Below, in pieces: positions 55,101-64,000 of a DNA stretch of 64,000 nt (position 1 is the first letter of the stretch; each line of letters opens with the position of its first letter). The position numbers were made by a program, and so were the translations under genes. This DNA is from Pseudorasbora parva (lineage: Eukaryota > Chordata > Actinopteri > Cypriniformes > Gobionidae): contig NC_090172.1 in the NCBI RefSeq assembly GCF_024679245.1, forward strand, positions 38,985,653 to 39,049,652. The letters are read 5' to 3'. Under the pieces are notes generated by a model, which worked only from the letters and a program-made list of their open reading frames with translations, was not told the origin of the DNA and searched no databases.

Positions 55101-55830
55101 TAGCAGATTATTGAATGCTGCGTCATTGCGGTAAAATGTTTAATAGGCCAACAAAAGTTTCCATAGTAATTTGAGGTAATTAAAGAGCATCACTTACAAG
55201 AAAGCATCACGGTCTGCAGCACGTGATTCCATGCTGTGTATGTAAACGCCTTGGAAAATATCTGTGTGTGCATTCATGAACACTTTCAAGTGAAGGCTTG
55301 TGGTTGAAACCTGTTTTTTATCCAAACGATGACTGTTGCCTATTGAAATGTCATTTTTGTATTACTTGCAGGAAGCTTTCATGAAATCGTTGAAGAGTTG
55401 ATTTTAGGCCATCAGCTGCATATATTGGATAGTAGCCTACTTGAGCGTCCAAAATAAAATGATTAAATCTTTTAAGAGTTGTTTTTACACAGATCTGTTT
55501 TACTGTTTTACATACTGTTTCACACAGTAGCCTGATCTTACATCATTTCATTACTGCCCGCCCGTTACCTCATTTGATTAATTTGGTTTCCTTTTGAGTA
55601 AACACATTTGTAGTAACTTACCCCCCTCGTTTCCTCTCTCAGATGAATTTCGTTCCTTCGCTCTCACACACCCAGAATATGCCAAGCTCTTCACCACCTA
55701 CATCGAGCTACAGCGTTACCAGTGTCTCCAGGGGCAGGATCCAGACTGTGACAGCAATGTGCCTTACTTCTGTACTGCTTCTCATGATGACCACCAAGAG
55801 GACAGTACCTCTGATAAGAAAGATGATTGA
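46078..55830 (+). CDS. lpcat2: lpcat2, lysophosphatidylcholine / lyso-PAF acyltransferase 2, 14 coding exons
   Basis: Coding exons: 46078-46191, 47010-47152, 47794-48011, 48294-48406, 51147-51207, 51987-52045, 52374-52408, 52831-52885, 53070-53152, 53261-53386, 53838-53991, 54223-54321, 54625-54766, 55643-55830. Joined length is 1590 nt (529 residues plus stop), frame open. Seen: N-terminal cytosolic stretch, hydrophobic segment (about 39-70), acyltransferase motif HSSFFD (His128, Asp133), PEGTCTNRS (EGTC 202-205), PGVPVQP (221-227), EF-hand loops at 386-397, 423-434 and 458-469, and a C-terminal KKDD resembling an ER-retrieval signal. Known: an ER/lipid-droplet enzyme that acylates lyso-PC and acetylates lyso-PAF with calcium stimulation. 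The ATG-ATG start has no in-frame alternative downstream before conserved sequence. It lies about 1.1 kb after mmp2 on the same strand. Confidence 0.96.
47010..47152 (+). CDS. lpcat2: lpcat2 exon 2: membrane segment
   Basis: 143 bp. It encodes a strongly hydrophobic stretch with LVPLRAIFLLLVLMVMWPLS, the likely membrane anchor, then MTGWR. Confidence 0.93.
47794..48011 (+). CDS. lpcat2: lpcat2 exon 3: acyltransferase motif I (HX4D)
   Basis: 218 bp. It encodes FLGRLYFFGMGF, APHSSFFDAIACIE with catalytic His128 and Asp133, and GLPSTVSR. Confidence 0.95.
48294..48406 (+). CDS. lpcat2: lpcat2 exon 4
   Basis: 113 bp. It encodes RFLRCVQPVLVSRTDPDSRR and SGGHWPQ, conserved in the LPCAT family between motifs I and III. 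Confidence 0.94.
48622..48936. mobile_element. TTAA-flanked MITE in lpcat2 intron 4
   Basis: Ends TTAAAGCTGCAGTCTTTAAC and GTTATGGAAAGCAGCTTTAA are imperfect inverted repeats with TTAA borders; GCGCTCTAGTGG is subterminal. 315 bp, no coding content. Confidence 0.8.
49246..49807. mobile_element. TTAA-flanked MITE, family A copy 2
   Basis: Ends TTAAAGGGGTGGTAAAACAC and GTGTTTTACCACCCCTTTAA are near-perfect inverted repeats. The interior matches the intron 9 copy at 11906-12469. Confidence 0.88.
50224..50716 (+). pseudogene. Tc1-like transposase, C-terminal fragment
   Basis: An open frame of about 164 codons with VKTVKHGGASIMIWACFS, QQDNDPKHTSKRAKSWF (second catalytic Asp), WPAQSPDLNPIENLWGDIK (Glu position) and a CGHTTKY end. 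The HTH region and first catalytic Asp are missing, so it cannot be active alone. Confidence 0.88.
50224..51015 (+). mobile_element. 5'-truncated Tc1-like element
   Basis: Only the 3' half is present: the DDE-domain part followed by a 3' end TTATTTTGAACAAGACTG. No matching left inverted repeat is seen upstream, so this copy is truncated. It is a different family from the intron 10 Tc1. Confidence 0.8.
51147..51207 (+). CDS. lpcat2: lpcat2 exon 5: EGTC motif
   Basis: 61 bp. It encodes VLLFPEGTCTNRSCLITFKQ, acyltransferase motif III involved in substrate binding. It is preceded by a 2.7-kb intron full of repeats. Confidence 0.95.
51987..52045 (+). CDS. lpcat2: lpcat2 exon 6: motif IV
   Basis: 59 bp. 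It encodes AFIPGVPVQPVLIRYPNKL, motif IV of the acyltransferase fold. Confidence 0.94.
52374..52408 (+). CDS. lpcat2: lpcat2 exon 7 (35 bp)
   Basis: A very short exon encoding DTITWTWQGPK plus two bases of a serine codon. The family motif TWTWQG supports it despite its length. Confidence 0.9.
52831..52885 (+). CDS. lpcat2: lpcat2 exon 8 (55 bp)
   Basis: It encodes ARLLLLTLCQFHTTVEVE, a hydrophobic helix followed by the conserved VEVE, between TTTTAG and GTCTGT. Confidence 0.92.
53070..53152 (+). CDS. lpcat2: lpcat2 exon 9
   Basis: 83 bp. It encodes FLPPHVPTEMEKKCPVKFAQ and SVRNVMA between TTTTAG and GTAAGC. Confidence 0.93.
53261..53386 (+). CDS. lpcat2: lpcat2 exon 10
   Basis: 126 bp. It encodes ALGLPVTDHTYEDCRLMIAA and LVEFTKISRKL, strongly conserved in LPCAT1/2. 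Confidence 0.95.
53838..53991 (+). CDS. lpcat2: lpcat2 exon 11: entry to EF-hand region
   Basis: 154 bp. It encodes LKWDNVKKELESFANIA, GGRITVDEFASFLKLP and the first residues of the EF-hand 1 loop (FALFDR). The donor is placed after AGG to keep the arginine codon and frame into exon 12. Confidence 0.93.
54223..54321 (+). CDS. lpcat2: lpcat2 exon 12: EF-hand 1
   Basis: 99 bp, phase 0 at both ends. With exon 11 it completes loop DRNGDGTIDFRE (386-397), a canonical calcium loop. Confidence 0.95.
54625..54766 (+). CDS. lpcat2: lpcat2 exon 13: EF-hands 2 and 3
   Basis: 142 bp. Loop DIDEDNCITQDE (423-434) has Asn at position 6 instead of the usual Gly. A second loop beginning DADGSGHITY (from 458) is canonical and is completed by DE in exon 14. 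Confidence 0.94.
55643..55830 (+). CDS. lpcat2: lpcat2 exon 14: C-terminus
   Basis: 188 bp including TGA. It encodes EFRSFALTHPEYAKLFTTYI and an acidic tail ending STSDKKDD, the ER-retrieval-like end found in LPCAT2. Confidence 0.95.
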
Positions 55831-56705
55831 CACAGTTGAAGAAGATGAAGCATGCAGTCAAGAGGTTGTTACCCTGCCATTCCATTTGAACACTTGCCTT
55901 AAGTGTTTGAGTGTTTTTGTACACAAGCATATGTCCTATCAAAAAATTTGGTTTTCCAAGTATTTCATAAACACTTTAATGATTTAATTAAAGGCATTCA
56001 AATCAATGTTTACAAAATGTCAACACATATAAGCATGCTAAAACACTTATTCTGTTGCAGCTAAAAAAAAAAAACATAACTTTGGGTTTTTAGTCCACAC
56101 CCCTCAGCTTTTAGACATGAAGCTTGTAGTCCCAACACAATGTTTCAGTCGTTTAATTTTATGAAGGCTAATATTATTTGCTTAAATCTAATTGAGGGGG
56201 GAAAGGTGATTTTCTGATTTAAATTATGGAAATCATGTACTTGATTCATGTGTATACATGTTTCCCTTTATGGAGAATGGATTTTCTTTAGAATTAATAT
56301 ATTACAGAAGAGATTCTTATACAAATACAAACTTTCTTTTATTTTTATTTTATTTTTATTTTTTTCTCTCTGCTCTGGGAATTTGGTATACAGAAAGTGA
56401 GTTAATCAAAGGTTTTGCTTTGCATCTTGTTTTTATTTACATTCCCATTGAGAGGAAATGCTGCTGAGTTAGCGTTCTGTCCCTGCTGCTTGTTCAGACA
56501 AATACTCTGTTGCATCCACTGAAAATAGGCCAATTTGTGAGCAAACAGGCAACACAACACGCCCACAGTAGTGCTCACCAGAGGGCTTGGTTCCAAATTA
56601 TCCCAGTGCAGTGGTATTTATTTAGCTATGCAGGTTGCAATTATGATTTTGTTAACACAGCAAAGTTTGCTTTTTTTGCCATTAAAAGAAATCCTTTGAA
56701 TTTTA
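55831..56705 (+). other. lpcat2: lpcat2 3' UTR, two candidate poly(A) signals
   Basis: ATTAAA occurs at 55987-55992 and 56682-56687; the latter is followed by GT/T-rich sequence. No canonical AATAAA is seen close to the stop. The end is therefore either near 56010 or near 56705. Confidence 0.4.
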
Positions 56706-57470
56706 ACTAGTATTTGTTGTCCCTTTTATGTTTGAGTGCATTAACACTTGTTCAAAGAGTTTGTACACTCTTGTGAATTATCAGGAACTATAAAACTAAA
56801 ACTGCTGATTAACTAATATTTTTATACCGAATATATCCACTAGGTGACAGTAAATCCCAGTATATAAGCAGGTCTGCTACAGTAACCGGTCGTTGTTTCA
56901 CAAGAAAATCATGTTTCACTTCCTGTGCTCTTAGTGTTCCCGAGTAGTGGCAAAAAGCCTTGCAGGCTGGGTCCACATTTTGGTGACTTAATGCCGCAAA
57001 TACTGTCGGGTCGAAGGCCCATTGAGACGGAATCCGTGTAGCCTCAGCAAAAGTGTGTATAGGCTTTGTCGAATGTCACATGAACAAACAAGAAAACCAT
57101 TTTCTTCACATCTACATCACATGTCTGAGAAAGTGTCAACAGCAGAATGAACTGATAGCAATATTTATGGCTGATTATTAAATTAATCGGCTAAACAAGC
57201 AGGTTACTTAAATTGTTGGTGTTTTATTCCATTTTAATATTCAGATTTTTATGAGAGTATGAAAATAAAAAACTATTAGATTTCATTCAGCATATGTTAT
57301 GGATATCGGATAAGTTTTTTATATTTAGTAGCTCCTTTGAAGATATATTGATAGTAAAACAGCTCTATATTTATCAGAGCACATACAAAAGACTTGGTAT
57401 AGAAGCAATGCAACCTATTTAGCAGAATACAGAATTTTGTTGTGCATAACCTTATTGAGGGAACATAATG
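56706..57470. other. Intergenic, nothing recognised
   Basis: AT-rich sequence after lpcat2 without an exon, RNA gene or clear repeat end. Confidence 0.5.
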
Positions 57471-57645
57471 AGGGGTACTAAACTCAGTTCCTGGAAGGCC
57501 ACAGTCCTGCAAAGTCTAACTGTAAACCTGATTCAGAAAATCAAGTCCTTTAGGATTATTGAAAACTACAGGTATGTATGTTGGAGCAGGGTTGGAACTA
57601 AACTCTGCAGGACTGTGGCCTTCCTGGAGCAGAGTTTTGGCACCC
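57471..57645. mobile_element. Short TIR repeat
   Basis: AGTTCCTGGAAGGCCACAGT then CCTGC at the left, and GCAGGACTGTGGCCTTCCTG then GAGC at the right, are inverted ends of a 175-bp repeat. No clear target duplication. Confidence 0.7.
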
Positions 57646-59633
<1,988 letters not shown>

Positions 59634-59717
59634 CAAACAATCATGCCCACAAAGCCGAGGTCCTGACCTTGGCAAGATGCATCTTAAAGTTCCTCTCAGT
59701 GAGAGCACTATATATTA

Positions 59718-59869
59718 CACTCTAAAAAATGCTGGATTAAAAACAACCCCCAAATGAACAATTGGGTTGTTTGAACCCTAGTAAATGGACCCATTCAAAC
59801 AACCCAATTTCTGGGTTTGTCCATTTTCAACCCAAACCAGGTTGTTTTTACGCAGCATTTTTTAGAGTG
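59718..59869. mobile_element. 152-bp MITE flanked by TA
   Basis: Ends CACTCTAAAAAATGCTGG / CAGCATTTTTTAGAGTG are inverted with TA at both borders. Inner AACAACCCAA/TTGGGTTGTT motifs extend the palindrome. Fits a Tc1/mariner-type MITE. Confidence 0.85.
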
Positions 59870-60146
59870 TATAAACCAAGCATTATCCTTGATGCATGGT
59901 TTATATGCATGAATTCATGTTAATGTACTTAACTCTCAATCATCATAAGCAGAACGCAACTATCGAGTTCATGCATCATCACCACACCTGCTCTTGTTTT
60001 TTGCATGATGTGCTGTTGTGTTATTCAGAAAAAGATGATGCAATGTAGTGCCTGTAAATGTCTTGTGACTAGTTAACACTGAGTCATTAAAGGTGCAGAA
60101 TGTAGGATTTTTGCAAAGTACTCCAAAACCACCAGGCCAGTGTTAT

Positions 60147-60778
60147 ATACTCTCACCTAAAATATGATTAGGAACACCATACTAAAACTGTGTTTGACCC
60201 CCTTTCGCCTTCAGAACTGCCTTCATTCTAAGTGGCATTGATTCAACAAGGTGCTGAAAGCATTCTTTAGAAATGTTGGCCCATATTGATAGGATAACAT
60301 CTAGCAGTTGATGGAGATTTGTGGGATGCACATCCAGGGCACGAAGCTCCCGTTCCACCACATCCCAAAGATGCTCTATTGGTTGAGATCTGGTGACTGT
60401 GGGGGCCATTTTAGTACAGTGAACTCACTGTCATGTTCAAGAACCCAATTTTAAATTATTCAAGCTTTGTGACGTGGTGCATTATCCTGCTGGAAGTAGC
60501 CATCAGAGGATGGGTACATGGTGGTCATAAAGGGATGGACATGGACCTCTAGAATCAACAAGGCATTTTTGGCCCGTCTGCCACCAACAACCATGCCACG
60601 CTCAAAATTGCTTAAATCACCTTTCTTTCCCATTCTGACATTCAGTTCTGAGTGCAGGAGATTGTCTTGACCAGGACCACACCCCTAAATGCATTGAAGC
60701 AACTGCCATGTGATTGGTTGATTAGATAATTAATGAGAAATTGAACAGGTGTTCCTAATAATCCTTTAGATGAGTGTA
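60147..60778 (-). mobile_element. Internally deleted Tc1-like element (minus strand)
   Basis: Ends carry ACCTAAAATATGATTAGGAA then CACC, and GGTGTTCCTAATAATCCTTT then AGATGAGTG, imperfect inverted repeats bordered by TA. It is about 0.63 kb, so most of the transposase gene is lost. Confidence 0.8.
60182..60409 (-). pseudogene. Tc1-like transposase, C-terminal remnant
   Basis: The minus-strand frame contains QPIEHLWDVVERELRALD (catalytic Glu region) and ends LKAKGGQTQF, the usual transposase C-terminus. The upstream catalytic domain is missing. Confidence 0.8.
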
Positions 60779-61367
60779 TTTTTTTCCAGTTAAGTTCTTA
60801 CAATATCCCAAATGTTTCCAACTATTTGAAAATTACTATTTTAACCGGAACTGGGACGTCTGAGCATAGCATCTCTGCTTTACCCTCGGTTTTATTTGGC
60901 AGAAACACTTTACTCTTAGCTGTGTGAACAAGTGTCACAGTAGCCGCTGAGTGCACCCACAGAGTAACGTCATAACGTCATTTTCAACACACTTAAATGT
61001 ATCTAATATGATAAACAGAGCTGTGTTACCTCATACTCATGACCGGAAAAGCGGAAATGGTGCCGGTGACTATGTCCCGTCATAATAAAAGTCCAGCTGC
61101 TCGCGAGCCGTGTGTTGCGCAACAATTGCACCAGCGACCTTGCTCAGCTACCCCAACACTCGGTCCTGCTCTGCTTTCATATACAGTAACATTAATAATC
61201 GCATCCATGAACATGATTTCTGCTCGAGTCCTATCTCAATTCTTTCCCACCGGCTGTGAGCTGTAGACCACATGTCCCAAGCTTCTAAGCTCAAACTTGG
61301 CGTCATCAAACTACCCCTGTTTTTTGAATTGGTGCCCTCTAGTGGACGGAAAAGTTACATAGTTTAA

Positions 61368-64000
61368 TTACTACTGCTACATAGTTTGGTTTTGGGTAAA
61401 AAAGAACTGTCTTATGTTCACTAAGGCTGCATTTATTTGATCACAAGTAGGCCTAAATTGTAAAAATAGAAATCATAGTGTATTGTTGATATTACAGTTT
61501 TTGCAACAGTTACTATTTTTGTGGAAACTGTGAAACATTTTTAAATAGAAAGCTCAGAACAATGGCACTTACTAAAATGTAATAGAAATACTAGTTGCAG
61601 ATTTTAGACTTCATTATGAGTCATACTGTGACAGGAATAACGTTATTACTGCATGCAAGAAATTTAACTCTAATTAATTTTTGGTGAGAAGGGAAATTAG
61701 AAGAAAGTTAATAACCTGTATAATTAATGACAGTTGTGAGGTATAGATAAATTAATATCGATGTTTAGTTAAATCAAAAGCTACATGCTGCTGGCGTGAG
61801 TTCAGGCGTGAGTTCACTGATCATTTTGCCCAAAACTGTTATTGAAAAAAATGATTACTCATAGCTTAAGTGTTATGCTGAAAAGTAGGTTTCCAAATAA
61901 CTGTCAAAAAGTCTGGAAACTGATAAGTGTGTGTAATTGTAGGCCAATGAGATCAACATTGATCATGCTGATATGCACACTTTAGGTGATGGAAAGGTGG
62001 TTTCCTGGTGATGTAGGACTGCTTTGTCGAACTCTATGGCTGCATGACCGGCATGCTCAGCACTCTGGTATGAGATCTACAAATAAGGACTGAATGTATC
62101 CGTTTAACAGTCAGTAACAAACCTAAATTTTAATATGGCTATATGATTGGAATACCAATGACTCCTTTTAAATCAAAAAGACTAAAACCTACATGATCAA
62201 TGTTTCTATTTTCCATTTCATAAACTATTCTTTCTCAGTTAATGTGAATGTAAATATGTGTTTAATGGTTATTATGCTTTGAAAAAAACACTTCAAATTA
62301 AGTGTATGGATCCAAGATTATCCAAACTACATGGAAATACAATCATTAGAGAACAAAAAGGGCAAAACTGATCCCATCTCATCAGTCTTGTCCAGAATGG
62401 CAAACATGACCCCGATTTGTGATTTGTGATATTGATCTGTCACAGAACTGCAAACCGCATAATTAGGGGAATTCAAGAATACTAATGTCTTGACATCGAG
62501 GTCCTTATCTGATGCAATGAGTGACATTTTGCTATGAATCCTGGCACTGTCAATACACGGGTTTGGGTTTCATCTAAATTAAATGTGCATTTTACCCAGT
62601 AAATCTATATTCTAAGAAATTAGTGGGTTTAAATAATGAGTAAAAGATGTTGTAATTCTTGTTCCGAGGGTTTTACAGTTTATGCAAGACTGACAGGTCG
62701 AAGGCCAAGAGTTATGTTTTAATATTTTAATGTCTTAACACAATTGATTTATTAGTTATAAGATGCCCTGAGATTATGGTAGAGGCTCATATACCGGATA
62801 ATACCAGTGTCAGTACTACTGTCAAATAGAGTTATTAGTGTCAAATAGAGATAATTGCAATATTAAAGCATGTTATAAAAATTGTTTATGCTTAAAGGAA
62901 AGGTTACTTTGCTCTAAAGGTGACCTTCTTTAGATTCACCCTTTCCCACATGTATGGCAACATCCTGAAATATAAATTAGAGATTCCAGCTCCTTTGGAG
63001 GAAGAATGTGTGTTAAGGAACATATAAATCAGCCTCTAAAACCCTGTTTCTACTTTTTATCTAATCTGAACCAGAATATGTACAAAACTGCACAAAAACA
63101 GGCCTGTAAAGGTTTCATAAAATAAATGCTGGAGAGCTTTAAGGGGACATTCATTGACTTTAATAGGATGAACTGATTGCCCATATCTAATAGAAATCGT
63201 CGCCTTTGGCTAAAACGGGTGTGGAATTAGATTACACGTGGAACACAATGCTTTTACTGCTTCTTAGAAAACAACTAATTGAATCTATGTAGAAGAAGAG
63301 AGAAGAAACAGGCAACTCAAAGGGGAATAAAAACAGACTTTAAAAAAAACTGTAGTAGTGATGGGAGATGGATCTAACACAGTAGTAATTCATTTATCTT
63401 CTTGACAAATTACTGGACAAAGAGAGGGTTTTGGGGGGATTTGACCTTACTATTGTAGGGGGGAGTGAGCAGTTTGTCTGATCATATGTTTTAAGGCATG
63501 CTCACCTAAGATAAATGATTCATAGGACATAAAGCTGTTTTATTTTACTTGGAGCAAATCGCCACATGGGGGCCCACATGTTGAGATCCTATAGACGATT
63601 AGGCCCTTTATGCACTTTTTCTTAGTATCTCCCAATGCAATAACTTTTATTTATTTATTACCCACTGTAATTTTAAGCAAAAGTTCAGTAATGATTTAGA
63701 TTACAAGATTTAGTTAGAGTGAGCTAAAAGAGGTCAGACAGGGTGTCTTCCTAAAATGCTCTCTGTCCAGATCAGTCTCGGACAAGCACTGACAGAACAT
63801 TAAGGGCGATTATTGTATGTTAGTGTCTTTATTGTGTGTGTGTTTTTTAGGCTTTTTAGGTTTTATTATAGCTTACATTAACAACAAGTGTTTAAGTAAA
63901 AGTTGACTGTTATTTAAAATGGTGCTAGGGGTGTCATTATATAATTTGCATGCTATAAATTAAAAGAAGAAAAAAAATACTTTTTTTTAAAAAAATATTA
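61368..64000. other. Intergenic, nothing recognised
   Basis: 2.6 kb of AT-rich sequence. No exon with a family signature, RNA gene or clear repeat boundary is visible to the window end. Confidence 0.5.

Larger units (their letters stand above)
60087..61367. mobile_element. TTAA-flanked element split by a Tc1 insertion
   Basis: Begins TTAAAGGTGCAGAATGTAGG and ends CTCTAGTGGACGGAAAAGTT then ACATAGTTTAA. The right end has decayed relative to the left. GC-richer centre with no transposase. Interrupted at 60147-60778. Confidence 0.7.

Noticed and set aside
61039..61266. 75-codon frame with a clear start
   Set aside because: It is inside the TTAA element at 60087-61367 and looks like chance coding in its GC-richer centre.

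Overview
The window is vertebrate nuclear DNA, most likely from a cyprinid fish related to zebrafish. It holds two adjacent protein-coding genes on the + strand, split by GT-AG introns: mmp2 (72-kDa gelatinase, 13 coding exons, 657 residues, 1976-44078) and lpcat2 (lysophosphatidylcholine / lyso-PAF acyltransferase 2, 14 coding exons, 529 residues, 46078-55830). From memory, this MMP2-LPCAT2 order is also found in mammals and other vertebrates. The species is not fixed by the sequence. The cyprinid call rests on protein sequence character and on the mix of Tc1/mariner, hAT and TTAA-flanked DNA transposons plus long TA, TG and TC microsatellites.

Layout. 1-1975: upstream DNA of mmp2, with a TTAA-flanked element whose 3' part is duplicated right next to the 5' UTR. 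1976-10150: mmp2 exons 1-9 (signal peptide, cysteine-switch propeptide, catalytic domain split by three fibronectin type II exons of exactly 174 bp each, HEFGH zinc site, hinge). 10151-17850: intron 9, with a three-level transposon nest. 17851-17987: exon 10. 17988-40415: intron 10, 22.4 kb and almost entirely mobile DNA. 40416-44078: exons 11-13 (hemopexin domain), then a 3' UTR to about 44990. 44990-46077: intergenic/promoter DNA of lpcat2. 46078-55830: lpcat2 exons, then a 3' UTR to about 56000 or 56700. From there to 64000 I see only repeats and unassigned sequence.

The most striking part is mmp2 intron 10. A hAT-type element of about 14.7 kb (23272-38010) has a perfect 8-bp target duplication. 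It contains a second hAT-type element (23523-28939, also with a perfect 8-bp duplication), which itself holds three further insertions. It also holds two arrays of a roughly 142-bp repeat in opposite orientation (29674-30909 and 31027-32387), a mariner-type element, and a broken Tc1 element that was split by a 147-bp hAT-type MITE with its own 8-bp duplication. As the arrays lie inside a transcribed intron, the mmp2 pre-mRNA should be able to fold into a hairpin with arms over 1.2 kb. I regard this as the best candidate for something not yet described. A spliced minus-strand gene-like structure of unknown function lies in the same intron (18555-20992).

The two genes act separately. Mmp2 is a secreted zinc protease of the extracellular matrix. 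Lpcat2 is an ER/lipid-droplet membrane enzyme of phospholipid remodelling and PAF synthesis. Nothing in the sequence shows co-regulation. All exon limits were read by eye from splice sites, reading-frame continuity and similarity to remembered family proteins; no alignment was run.
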